From contig NZ_JBGGGT010000002.1 in assembly GCF_041276405.1 (NCBI RefSeq), positions 2,455,001 through 2,519,000 on the forward strand: 64,000 nt of DNA, written 5' to 3'. This DNA comes from Microvirga sp. TS319. GTDB lineage: Bacteria > Pseudomonadota > Alphaproteobacteria > Rhizobiales > Beijerinckiaceae. The notes beneath the pieces are model-generated. The model searched no databases. It was given only the letters and a program-made list of their open reading frames with translations, and was not told where the DNA came from. Positions 55,106-63,630 of this stretch are shown here, one piece after another. The translations under genes were made by a program, and so were the position numbers. Each line of letters begins with the position of its first letter. The first letter of the stretch is position 1.

Positions 55106-55909
55106 ATGTCGTCCATCACCACCGATATGGCCCAACAGTACAGCGACAGCCAAAAGCTCGCCGCGCGGGCGCGGATCAACTCGAAGTACACCGTCGCCGA
55201 GGTCGGCTGGTTCCCATGGGTCGCGGGCCGATTGCCTCTTCGATCAGGGGATCGCATCCTCGACATCGGCTGCGGCCCGGGCTGGTTCTGGGCCGCAGCG
55301 GCGAGCGGCTTACCGGAAGGGCTTGATCTCACCCTTGCGGACCTGTCGCCCGGCATGGTCGAGGAAGCGGTCGGGCGTTGCCGGGCCTTGACCCTTGGGG
55401 CAGTCCATGGCCAGCAGGCCGACGCGTCCGCCCTGCCCTTCGAGGACGGCTCCTTCGATGCCGTGATTGCCATGCACATGCTCTACCATCTGGCGGATGC
55501 AGCAAAGGGCATCGCGGAGATGTATCGCGTGCTGAAGCCTGGAGGCTTTCTGGCGGTCACGACCAATGGATCCGGCAACATGCGCAGGATGTACGAGCTG
55601 ACGACCGTGTTCGGCAGTCTGCCGTCGGATCCGGCTGCCTCAGCCTTCGGCTTCGACACCGCCGAGCGGCTGATGCGGTCCCAATTCGGCAACGTCACGA
55701 TGGCGAAGCACCTGGCAAGGGTGCGCATCACGGAGCCGGAGGATGTCTTCCTGGCGCTCACCTCCTATCCGCCTGGGGACAGCGCAAGCGAGTCGCAGCT
55801 CGCCGAGCTCCGGGACGCCGTCGCCCGTGCCTTTGAACAAGGGAACGGTGTTGTCGAGGTCGAGAAGGAGGCCGGGCTGTTCCTGAGCCACAAGACCGTC
55901 TCGCCATAG
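55106..55909 (+). CDS. Class I SAM-dependent methyltransferase
   Basis: A 267-residue methyltransferase. ILDIGCGPGWFWAAAASGLP is the SAM-binding loop, LDLTLADLSPGMVEEAVGRC holds the acidic residue, ASALPFEDGSFDAVIAMHML and AEMYRVLKPGGFLAVTTNGS follow. Substrate unknown. CAGGAGAAGG precedes the ATG at 55106. It is 16 bp upstream of the next gene and probably in an operon with it. Confidence 0.87.
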   Translation: MSSITTDMAQQYSDSQKLAARARINSKYTVAEVGWFPWVAGRLPLRSGDRILDIGCGPGWFWAAAASGLPEGLDLTLADLSPGMVEEAVGRCRALTLGAVHGQQADASALPFEDGSFDAVIAMHMLYHLADAAKGIAEMYRVLKPGGFLAVTTNGSGNMRRMYELTTVFGSLPSDPAASAFGFDTAERLMRSQFGNVTMAKHLARVRITEPEDVFLALTSYPPGDSASESQLAELRDAVARAFEQGNGVVEVEKEAGLFLSHKTVSP

Positions 55910-55925
55910 GCAGGATCCACGCTGA

Positions 55926-56642
55926 ATGACATCCCAGACCACCGAACTCAAACCGACACTGACCCAGGTTCAGATCATCCAGTCGCTTGCCGAGGCCCTT
56001 GCCTGGTTCGAGAAGGAGTTGAGCTGGGGAGTGGCTCCCGCTGAACTGAACCACCTCACGGGCCGGATCGGCGAGCTCTACGCCGCGATGATCACGCGTG
56101 GCCAGATGGCGCTCGAGACCAACCAGCGAGGATACGACGTCGTGTCCTCCTCGAACGAGCGCATCTCCGTCAAGACGGTGACGACCTCCTCCCATGTTTC
56201 CTTCAACGCGTCGACGTTCGGGTTCGTTGACCGGGTCATGGTCTTCCGTGTCAACGTGGATGACGACCTCGGAATCTCCGTCGAGGAACTGCTCGACGAG
56301 CCGACCGACGCAGCCAAGGGCAAGATGCGGCTCAGCGACGGGAAGTACGTCTATTCCCTTGCGCATGGATCCCAACGGGAGAAGCGCCCCGTCGAGGAAT
56401 TGCGGATCACCGCGAGCGCAACCTATTCGGACTTCGAGATCGTTCGGTACGAGAGTGGCGCGGTCCGCGTCCTGCGCGACGGGGTGGTCCAGCCCGTGGT
56501 CGTCAAGGATGTCCTCCGCTCCATCGCTGCGGGGGTGGGCGTCGATCTCCTGAACTCCAGGGGTGAGGCGAAGAACACGCAGACCCTCGGTGCCGACGTG
56601 ATCCGGGCTCTCAATCTGCGTAGCGGAAAGCCCGGCCCCTAG
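55926..56642 (+). CDS. Unknown protein with PD-(D/E)XK-like core (DUF6998-like)
   Basis: A 238-residue protein with an N-terminal helix (FEKELSWGVAPAELNHLTGR) and then GELYAAMITRGQMALETNQR, GYDVVSSSNERISVKTVTTS. The E...GYDVV...ISVKT pattern resembles PD-(D/E)XK nuclease folds, including DUF6998-type proteins, with D and VK in place. The C-terminal half is unassigned. Start ATG at 55926, 16 bp after the methyltransferase. A nuclease function is inference. Confidence 0.6.
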   Translation: MTSQTTELKPTLTQVQIIQSLAEALAWFEKELSWGVAPAELNHLTGRIGELYAAMITRGQMALETNQRGYDVVSSSNERISVKTVTTSSHVSFNASTFGFVDRVMVFRVNVDDDLGISVEELLDEPTDAAKGKMRLSDGKYVYSLAHGSQREKRPVEELRITASATYSDFEIVRYESGAVRVLRDGVVQPVVVKDVLRSIAAGVGVDLLNSRGEAKNTQTLGADVIRALNLRSGKPGP

Positions 56643-56718
56643 CAGCGATCAATCGTCCTGAGGCCCTCCTCACGCGCTTGCACGGATTCCGGCTGCGACG
56701 TGCATCTGAGGGGTCCGG

Positions 56719-56952
56719 TTACGTCAACCTCTGGAGCAGGGCGTTGGCAAGCCGCTCCGCCGCTCCCTTCGCGAACTCGAGATACAGGTAGGGCTCGATC
56801 AGCTCGAGTTCGGTGAGCATGAACCCATCCGACCGCACGAGTCCGTCGACCCTGGCATAGGCCGGCAGGTCCGGGACTGCACGGAGGTATTCGCGCGCCG
56901 CGCCGACGACCTCAGGCGAGAGGGCACGCAAGCCGTTCCTGACGTAGGTCAC
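56719..56952 (-). pseudogene. ATP-grasp (RimK/glutathione-synthetase-like) C-terminal scrap
   Basis: A 77-residue frame: LPAYARVDGLVRSDGFMLTE then LELIEPYLYLEFAKGAAERL. This matches the end of ATP-grasp enzymes, with the YxRVDGxxxxxxxxLxELELIEPYLYL magnesium-binding motif. Everything upstream is missing, replaced by the DUF72 remnant on the other strand. Non-functional. Confidence 0.7.
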
Positions 56953-57731
56953 CTGACAATCCGGGCATCCGGCCGGGACACGATCCGGATCGGCACCGCC
57001 GGGTGGAGCTCCCGAAGGAGCATGCGGCGGCCTTCCCGGCAGCAGGATCCCACTTGGAGCGATACAGCACCGTCCTGAACGCAGTCGAGATCAACTCCTC
57101 GTTCTACCGCCCGCACCGGCCGTCGACTTACGCGCGCTGGGCGGCCTCGGTGCCAGAGCACTTCCACTTCGCCGTGAAGATCCCCGAAGACTATCACCCA
57201 TGAGCGCCGCCTAAGAGACACAGGCGACCTGCTGGACCGGTTCTTGTCAGAGGTGGGGAGCCTCGGATCCAAGCTCGGCCCCTGTTGGTTCAGCTGCCAC
57301 CCAGCTTGCGCTTCCAGCCAGGCATCGCCGACCGTTTCCTGGGCGAGATGAGAAACTGGGTCAACGGCAGCATCGTCTGCGAGCCCTGACATACCTCCTG
57401 GTTCACACCAGAGGTTGCGGCTCTCCTGACTGAGCTTCGGATTGCCCGCGTCGCGGCAGATCCGACCGCTGTGGCAGGCGCTGATAAACCGGGGGACTGA
57501 TGCGGCCTGTCATACTACCGCCCTCATGGCTCCCCCAAGATCAACTACTCCGCCTACAGCTCGCATAATCTGGCAACCATCGCAGCGGCGCTCGCCGCCA
57601 ATGCCGCAGCGGGTCGCGAAACCTGGTGCACCTTTTGCACCTTTGACAACACCGCAGCCTTTGCTACAACCGGCGACGCAGTTACGGCAAGGAACATCGT
57701 GCTAAGCAGGCAGCGGGCAACCGCGCCCTAA
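56950..57731 (+). pseudogene. DUF72 protein, broken by several frameshifts
   Basis: Family sequence runs through changing frames: IRIGTAGWS, then LPKEHAAAFPAAGSHLERYS and NAVEINSSFYRPHRPSTYAR up to FHFAVKIP, then THERRLRDTGDLLDRFLSEV. Later come LRFQPGIADRFLGEMRNWVN, HTSWFTPEVAALLTELRIAR, and LATIAAALAANAAAGRETWC to a stop at 57729-57731. Single-base shifts occur near 57006, 57190 and 57284, with an in-frame stop near 57498. A short duplication (CTF twice) lies near 57630. Multiple lesions make sequencing error unlikely. The start is approximate. Confidence 0.75.
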
Positions 57732-57971
57732 CGGCGAGTGTCGTCCGACAAAGTGCCCGCCCTCCCATAAATGCCGTTACAGAATGCTCTCAGCAGGTGA
57801 ACTGACGAGTTCCGGGGAAGCCTTTTGGGCTAGTCGCCGACTCGGGCAATCCACACGGAAGCTGTACGTCAGGACATTTCCGCGCATTCCACAAATTTGA
57901 ACAAACAGAGAACATTTCGATAGTAACTCAGGGCCTCGAGCAGTACCATTGCAGCTTCGATGGAGATGACG

Positions 57972-58205
57972 ATGTCTGAGCAGGAACGAGCAGACTATAA
58001 CGCCGATCTGATCGAAGCGGACGTCACGGCTGTGATTGAGGCCTGCGGCGGTGATCTGAGGAGCGCCATCAAAGCCCTCCTCGTCGAACAACTCATTCAG
58101 GAGCAACGGATCAAGCGATTGGCCGCCGCCCTGTCGTTCGGCTATGTCCGGGGGCAGATCGCCTCTCTGGCTGGCCCACCCTATCCTAAACCTCGATTGC
58201 CCTGA
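57972..58205 (+). CDS. Small hypothetical protein
   Basis: A 77-residue helical protein: SEQERADYNADLIEADVTAV, IEACGGDLRSAIKALLVEQL, then ALSFGYVRGQIASLAG. Proteins of this kind, with the GYVRG segment, are common small hypotheticals in Rhizobiales. GGAG at 57962-57965 selects the third in-frame ATG (57972) over 57960. The 57732-57971 gap is without a gene. Confidence 0.6.
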   Translation: MSEQERADYNADLIEADVTAVIEACGGDLRSAIKALLVEQLIQEQRIKRLAAALSFGYVRGQIASLAGPPYPKPRLP

Positions 58206-58337
58206 GACACAGTCCTGAGTGTCAGCGGCCCATCGCCTCTCGCCTCCCATCGAGTACGAATTGCATCAAGCATTCCAGATGATCCCTGGACGATCGCGTT
58301 GGAAGCGCGGTTCAGCGCCATTAGCCAATCGGCTGGC

Positions 58338-58583
58338 TCAATGTTGCCGTTGACGCGGTGGTGTTCGGAGATCCTCCAGAACCTCCATGGCGACATCGTC
58401 GTAGCCGCTATCCCGCTCATGCAGTTCCGCCAGCTTGCTTTTCAGGGCTTGCTTGATCAGGTCTTCAATCTGGCCGAGAACCAACCCGTTGGCCGCCAAC
58501 TGCTGCACCAATCCTGTGATCTCAGGATCACGCGGCTGGTACTCCGACCAAGTTTCCGGTTGTTGATCCTCGGACCCGTCCAT
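58338..58583 (-). CDS. Small hypothetical protein
   Basis: An 81-residue acidic protein beginning DGSEDQQPETWSEYQPRDPE, with a helical core ITGLVQQLAANGLVLGQIED, KQALKSKLAELHERDSGYDD. It resembles short hypotheticals paired with plasmid or island genes. The start is the ATG at 58583; the longer upstream frame is less protein-like. Moderate support only. Confidence 0.45.
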   Translation of the reverse strand: MDGSEDQQPETWSEYQPRDPEITGLVQQLAANGLVLGQIEDLIKQALKSKLAELHERDSGYDDVAMEVLEDLRTPPRQRQH

Positions 58584-58682
58584 ATCGTATGTGTAAGCGA
58601 CGCTCCGTGGAGCGGCAAGCCAGCCCGCTTCTGTGCGGCACATTCATCCTCAGGTGAGACTGGCAAGCTACGGGAACAGGAA

Positions 58683-59213
58683 ATGGCCTCTTGGGAGCGA
58701 CCGACTGAAATGCTGACTGCACAGGCCCGTCTGGAAGCCAATTCCTTGATTGATCGCCTCGTTGCTGATGGAGAGACCTTTCCAGCAGAGGCGGCACGCC
58801 GCCTCATCGATTTGATCCCGATCACTCGTCCGGCGCGCTTCTCGTTCATGGGCCGGTTCTCAGGACGAGGGCCTGACGTGAAGGGGCATGCGGCGGGCAT
58901 CGGTGACGTGAAGATTGAAGGCGATCGCACAGAGAAAAGACTTACCCTCAACACCCCGCAGACGCACAAGATCGGCGGCTACACGGTCACACATACACCC
59001 GGGCAGATCATAATCGAGCTGATGTGGGCCGAGACGAAACCGGATCAGACCGGACAGAGCTGTACGTTGGAATACGATCCGGCGACACGGCAACCCAAAG
59101 CGATGCAGATTGCGGCCCAGAAATCGCTGACGTTCTTCTTCCTGGTCTTCGGCTATGTCACCTGCGTGCCCTGGAAGAAGCCCAACGAGACCCATCCAGC
59201 ACTTTCGGCTTGA
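58683..59213 (+). CDS. Hypothetical protein
   Basis: A 176-residue protein: ARLEANSLIDRLVADGETFP, LIDLIPITRPARFSFMGRFS, then beta-rich sequence GGYTVTHTPGQIIIELMWAE and CTLEYDPATRQPKAMQIAAQ, and a hydrophobic run LTFFFLVFGYVTCVPW near the end. Not recognised. Start at 58683 follows ACAGGAA. Confidence 0.5.
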   Translation: MASWERPTEMLTAQARLEANSLIDRLVADGETFPAEAARRLIDLIPITRPARFSFMGRFSGRGPDVKGHAAGIGDVKIEGDRTEKRLTLNTPQTHKIGGYTVTHTPGQIIIELMWAETKPDQTGQSCTLEYDPATRQPKAMQIAAQKSLTFFFLVFGYVTCVPWKKPNETHPALSA

Positions 59214-59308
59214 ACGATCAGAAATTCAGCGTTCGAGTCGCGGGATCACATCCGGTAGAGGCCAGATGGCTGGCATGCGGATCGATGAAGCTGTCCTCGG
59301 ACGTCTGT

Positions 59309-59554
59309 TTAGCGGGACGACGGGGTCTTTGCTGCCATGCGTCTTCGCGGCCTGACCAGGAGATCGGCCGCCTCAACCCCAAGCGCCTTCGCCAGCCGAT
59401 CCACGACGTCGATCGTCGCGCTATAAACGCTGCGCTCGATCGAACTGATATAGGTCCGGTCGATCTCCGCCCGGTGGGCAAGCTCCTCCTGGGACAGCCC
59501 AGCGGCCTTTCGGTACTTTCTGATATTGCGGGCGAGCACATCTCGGATCGACAT
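59309..59554 (-). CDS. XRE-family helix-turn-helix regulator
   Basis: An 81-residue single-domain Cro/CI-type regulator: RKYRKAAGLSQEELAHRAEI then DRTYISSIERSVYSATIDVV, which is a clear HTH_3 pattern, and LAKALGVEAADLLVRPR. It lies just downstream of an 11-bp inverted repeat at 59573-59607 in its own promoter region. It may be a restriction-modification controller or a phage-type repressor; nothing next to it decides this. Confidence 0.88.
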   Translation of the reverse strand: MSIRDVLARNIRKYRKAAGLSQEELAHRAEIDRTYISSIERSVYSATIDVVDRLAKALGVEAADLLVRPRRRMAAKTPSSR

Positions 59555-59572
59555 GTCCGAGATCGGACCGCC

Positions 59573-59607
59573 TTGTAGAGTATTCTTCCACGGAGTATAC
59601 TCTACAA
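59573..59607. promoter_or_regulatory. Operator-like inverted repeat upstream of the XRE gene
   Basis: TTGTAGAGTAT (59573-59583) and ATACTCTACAA (59597-59607) are perfect 11-bp arms with a 13-nt spacer, centred ~36 bp before the XRE start and facing the divergent gene at 59764. This fits autoregulation and control of the neighbour. Confidence 0.7.
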
Positions 59608-59763
59608 AATGCCCTCATCCGCAGGAGCCGACGTGCCACCTCCCCAAGCCAAGGCTCCTCTAGACCTGCCACGCCCTTCAAGCCTTGTCCCCGAGCCGGG
59701 AGACACGCCGCTGTTCCAAGCGGGTAAGGCAGATGTGAATTTTGGTGATGTTTGAGTCCCCTC

Positions 59764-60300
59764 ATGAAGTGCGTTGATTATAGCCTCCCGGACTATCCCA
59801 ACCTCGTGTTCAGTTGCTCGATCGAAGCGCTCGACTGGCAGCGCCCGTCCTTCGAGGTCTCGATCGCCGCCACAGGACCGTCCCGGGAACGGGACCACTG
59901 GCTTTTAGCCCTTGAGCGCTGGGGAAAAGCGCAAGGACAGGTGCTGACCGGCAATCGACCGTACCGCCACACCACGTCCAGAAGCGCCTCCTTACAGGGT
60001 GCTTCGGCCGTTGTTTCCTTCATCGTTGAATGGGTCGGCTTGGAATGGCTCGAACGGGCCCTCAATGGGGCTGCCAAGGCTCCTGAAGCGCCTGAAGTTG
60101 ATCTCTCTCCCATCTTCAATCAGCTTCAGGAACTCCTGAGCCTTACCCATAAGATCGATGCGCGAACACGCGTGGCAGACTATCGAACATGGGTTGCCGC
60201 ACGGGCAACGTTGGGCCTTCCTGTCCCCCTCGCAGATATGAAAGCTGGCAACTGGGATCATTTGCTTGAGGCTAACCGAAAAGGATCCGCTCAAAAGTGA
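59764..60300 (+). CDS. Hypothetical protein, divergent from XRE regulator
   Basis: A 178-residue protein: VDYSLPDYPNLVFSCSIEAL, DWQRPSFEVSIAATGPSRER, VSFIVEWVGLEWLERALNGA and DARTRVADYRTWVAARATLG. Hydrophobic and mixed helix-strand character, no family recognised. A TTG at 59752 may be an alternative start. It shares the upstream region with the XRE gene and could be its target. Confidence 0.5.
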   Translation: MKCVDYSLPDYPNLVFSCSIEALDWQRPSFEVSIAATGPSRERDHWLLALERWGKAQGQVLTGNRPYRHTTSRSASLQGASAVVSFIVEWVGLEWLERALNGAAKAPEAPEVDLSPIFNQLQELLSLTHKIDARTRVADYRTWVAARATLGLPVPLADMKAGNWDHLLEANRKGSAQK

Positions 60301-60393
60301 TCTCCCCCATCATGAGCGGCAGCTCTGCGAGGACTCGAGTACCAACTCTATGAAACCTCTGTTTTTTGCCGTAGGCCTTAGGAGATAGAGCTG

Positions 60394-60582
60394 ATGCGGG
60401 TCATAATCCTTCTTGCGACGGCATCCGCTGTCCTGGCGCTCAGCGGCTGGTGGGCCCACCGAACCGGGCATTTCACCGATTTCGACCTGTTTTATTTTGC
60501 TCTCGGACCCACTGCCATGATGACATATGTCTGGCTCATCATACTCATTCACGTGTGCGGAGACCGAGGAGACCGCTGGTAA
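60394..60582 (+). CDS. Small two-helix membrane protein
   Basis: A 62-residue protein with two hydrophobic segments, VIILLATASAVLALSGWWAH and ALGPTAMMTYVWLIILIHVC, split by a charged loop. TTAGGAGATAGAG is a good ribosome-binding site. Function unknown. Confidence 0.55.
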   Translation: MRVIILLATASAVLALSGWWAHRTGHFTDFDLFYFALGPTAMMTYVWLIILIHVCGDRGDRW

Positions 60583-60700
60583 GACACCAACTCTTGAGCG
60601 AAGCAGGTGCGCACTCTTTTGAGGGAGCGCATGGCCGTGAGACCAGGGCCCAGGCCGACCTCGATGACAGCTCGGCTTCCTAACCAACCTGAAGGCTGCC

Positions 60701-61147
60701 GTGACTGCAATCGGCACAACACCTTTTGGGCTTCTCACCTACGCTGAGAGTTACGGCCGCGCAGCCTTCCTGATCGTGCGAGCGATCGACGAGGGCGCCC
60801 GAATGCCGTGGTCAGTTCCTGTCGGAACACTTGCGCGCCATTGCGTCGAACTCTCGCTCAAGAGCGTTCTCGTAATCAATGGCACATCACCCGACGAACT
60901 TCACCACGTGTATGGGCATAGTATTAAGGAGCTGTTTGCCGAGTCGCCTCTTGACTGGTCAGACGTCGATACGAACGACATCGAGTTCGACAACGATGCC
61001 GTCCTTAGTCAGACGCCCTGTTACAGAAAGCACGACAGGCCCTATTACATCCTCCACAAAGAGCACCTGCTTCCATTCATGGAGACGGTGTTTCACCGTT
61101 GTCTCCAATATGTCGATCCTAAGGCCAAGCGAACACTTCGGCCTTAA
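60701..61147 (+). CDS. HEPN-like hypothetical protein
   Basis: A 148-residue helical protein: TYAESYGRAAFLIVRAIDEG, TLARHCVELSLKSVLVINGT, DELHHVYGHSIKELFAESPL, then RPYYILHKEHLLPFMETVFH. The HCVELSLKxxL...HxYGHSIKxLF arrangement resembles HEPN-type domains. HEPN proteins are often ribonucleases in toxin or defence systems, but the Rx4-6H motif is not clear. Starts with GTG at 60701 after GAAGG. Confidence 0.5.
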   Translation: MTAIGTTPFGLLTYAESYGRAAFLIVRAIDEGARMPWSVPVGTLARHCVELSLKSVLVINGTSPDELHHVYGHSIKELFAESPLDWSDVDTNDIEFDNDAVLSQTPCYRKHDRPYYILHKEHLLPFMETVFHRCLQYVDPKAKRTLRP

Positions 61148-61343
61148 GGGAGCAGGCAATGAGTCCAGACGCTAGGCGAGCCATATGCCCAATAGATCCT
61201 AACATGGATCACAGGGCCCGAGATCTGAACACTTGGTCAGTTCTCAGTTGGCGTGGAACCGGCTCGTATCGGGACATCCGCATGCAGCGTTGCCCAATCA
61301 ACGGGCCCTCGGACAAGAAGACGCAACCGTGGGGTACAGGATC

Positions 61344-61712
61344 ATGAGCGCCAACAGCCGGAACTGTCTGATGGTTGAAGACGCGACCATCATCGCAAAG
61401 GCGCTGACCCGCATCGCGGCCTGGCTCGATCTTTCTAATCAGGACCTTCGCGCCATCATCGGGGTAGTGGACGGCAACACTGTCATTGCGTCCCTGGCGT
61501 CAAACGAAGCCGCCTCAACAAATGCCCTGCTTCTTATCCAGCTCCACGTTTTACTGACGGGCATTGTCGGAGGCGATGCGGGGGCCGCGGGATCATGGCT
61601 GAAGAGCTATAATGTCGCTCTTGAAGCTCGCCCGCTCGAACTCATGCAACAGCGTACGGGCCTAAAGCGGGTTGCTGACTATCTTGAGAGTCGCGGTAGC
61701 GTTTCACTATAG
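61344..61712 (+). CDS. MbcA/ParS/Xre-type antitoxin-like protein
   Basis: A 122-residue protein: IAKALTRIAAWLDLSNQDLR, then VIASLASNEAASTNALLLIQ and the toxin-binding-type end SWLKSYNVALEARPLELMQQ followed by GLKRVADYLESRGSV. This matches the DUF2384 (MbcA/ParS) group, antitoxins usually followed by a RES-domain toxin. No RES coding sequence follows; 61713-62454 (742 bp) holds only weak frames. Confidence 0.7.
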   Translation: MSANSRNCLMVEDATIIAKALTRIAAWLDLSNQDLRAIIGVVDGNTVIASLASNEAASTNALLLIQLHVLLTGIVGGDAGAAGSWLKSYNVALEARPLELMQQRTGLKRVADYLESRGSVSL

Positions 61713-62454
61713 CGACCATAACCGCCAACCGCCACGAAACAACTGTGACCTCCCGCTCCCTGATCTGCAGTTCTCGACCAATGAGACGGTGGAGAGTTCC
61801 TACAAGAGTGTCGGCTCATCCATTGGGCCAATCCAACTGTGCATTCGGACGCCAGGAGAAGCCGTCCTGGCTGTCGCCTGTGAAACCTGCTGGCACGATG
61901 CCTTCGGCCAACAGGACCCGACACCGGGGTTCCTTTGGGTTCGAAAGCCCGCCCCTACCTTCGTCAATGTCGGATATGCCCGCGAGAGCAGACGTTCACC
62001 ATACTTCGGCCTAGTGCCAGATGGAGAAGTTAGAGCATCGACCCGATCAGGTCCGCTTCGCGCCCCATTCGGTCGTTGAGGTTGCGCTGGAGATTTCCCA
62101 AAAGCTGCCATAAGGCGGCAGCCCGCCCCACCACGGCATTGGACACTGAGTGGATAACCATTCCGGTTTCCCGGCTAGCAGCATTGCCGCCCAAGTTCGC
62201 CTGTCGCAGTCAAGATGAACAAGGATGCTCCAGTGGGAATAATCTTCACCCATCGATTGGGGTTAACAACGAACGAGATTGTACCTTCGATTGACAGATT
62301 TAGCTTCATCTGGGGCTGAATAAGTATACGAGGCCGGGTTGCTCAAGACTTTCGATTCATGCATGTTCAGCAGCGCTGGTGCAGGGGGGCGCGCCGAAGC
62401 GGTTCATGCACAACGATTTAATCGAAGCCCTCCTATGCGCCGGGGGGTGTCGAA

Positions 62455-63630
62455 TTGTCTTCAATCGGCTGGATCGACTTCGACGAAAAGGAGCGCGAGC
62501 GGGCCCAGCGCCTGATGCAGCTCTTCACTGAACAGGAAGCTCGAGACGAACTGGGGCTAGGCGCGATACGCGACTCTATCGCCGACCACCTCTTCCCTGG
62601 CACCAGCACTGTGCAGACCCGCCTGCGCTACATGCTGTTCGTTCCTTACATCTTCTCGCGTCTCCCGCGGGAGCGGAGCAGCAGGGAAATTGCCGATCAG
62701 ATAAGGAACGACCAGCTTCGCCTTCGCGATGCCCTTGTCGCTGGCGACGAGAAGAGCGGCGTGATCGGCGTCAACGCCGGTCCGAAGTTGAAGAGGCTGC
62801 CGGCAAGCGTCTATTGGGCTGGGCTCGAGGCATGGGGCATCCGTCGGTTCTCCGGCTCCATCGATGCCTATGCGGCGTCGCTGCCGTCCTGGCCCAGGAA
62901 CACCGGGAAGGATCACGCCGATGACGACCATGGCGCGGGGCGAACCGTTCCGACGCCCTGGCATCCGCGCCTGCCCAAACCTCCCAAGGACATGCTCGAG
63001 AAGACGAGCTTCGCGCTGAGCGACGAAGAAGCCAGTTTCGTGGTCGACCGTCTGGTGGACAGCAATCCAGACAGTTTGTTGGCCTTCCTCGCCAAGAACG
63101 GTCTCAGGGCGAAGTCAGAGCATATCTGGTCGCACCCCCACCTTTCCAGTTTCCCCAAACGTGCTAGTAGGCTGGTGGAGCACGCGTCAATCTTCTCCGA
63201 CGTGATGTACGGGGCCGCCTTGCAATACAATCTGCTGCTCAGCCAGTTGCGCGGCAATGAGCAGTGGATCGAGGATTACAGCAAAGAGATCAGGAAGTGG
63301 CAGCAGGACTTCGACCTGGCACGCCTCGAGGACTGGTCGATCGAGGACTTCTGGGAAGAGATCCGCCACCCGGCGCACCGCGTGCAGGATCCGACCAGGC
63401 GCTTCGTCATCGAATGGACGGACTTGATCCGAACCAGCAGCGCTCTCAAGCGCGACGCCTCCAAGGCCTACTCGCTGGTGAAGGATCGTGAGCGCCGCCT
63501 GAAGAAGGCGCAATCGCGGTTCACCAACCGGGCTGCCCGCGACCGGTGGCAGGGCTCCTCCGGCGCCTATCGACTGCAGTTCCGTTGGTCCCAGGCCAGC
63601 CGGCACCTTGAGGACCTCGCCCGTGGCTAA
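62455..63630 (+). CDS. DUF6361 family protein of a putative defence operon
   Basis: A 391-residue protein with the DUF6361 features: SIGWIDFDEKERERAQRLMQ at the very start, LGLGAIRDSIADHLFPGTST, TRLRYMLFVPYIFSRLPRER and later LSSFPKRASRLVEHASIFSD, AALQYNLLLSQLRGNEQWIE. Function unknown; in my recollection these genes precede a PLD-type nuclease and a helicase in phage-defence loci. TTG at 62455 starts the frame. The downstream PLD gene starts within its last codons (GTG at 63623), so coupling is likely. Confidence 0.75.
   Translation: MSSIGWIDFDEKERERAQRLMQLFTEQEARDELGLGAIRDSIADHLFPGTSTVQTRLRYMLFVPYIFSRLPRERSSREIADQIRNDQLRLRDALVAGDEKSGVIGVNAGPKLKRLPASVYWAGLEAWGIRRFSGSIDAYAASLPSWPRNTGKDHADDDHGAGRTVPTPWHPRLPKPPKDMLEKTSFALSDEEASFVVDRLVDSNPDSLLAFLAKNGLRAKSEHIWSHPHLSSFPKRASRLVEHASIFSDVMYGAALQYNLLLSQLRGNEQWIEDYSKEIRKWQQDFDLARLEDWSIEDFWEEIRHPAHRVQDPTRRFVIEWTDLIRTSSALKRDASKAYSLVKDRERRLKKAQSRFTNRAARDRWQGSSGAYRLQFRWSQASRHLEDLARG

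Noticed and set aside
57442..57705. 87-codon Pro/Thr-rich frame
   Set aside because: Alternative frame over the DUF72 remnant; the real frame there is the family one.
61672..62079. 135-codon frame after the MbcA/ParS-like gene, where a RES toxin would be expected
   Set aside because: No RES motifs (GRWNxxGxxxxY pattern) are visible and the start lies inside the antitoxin gene.
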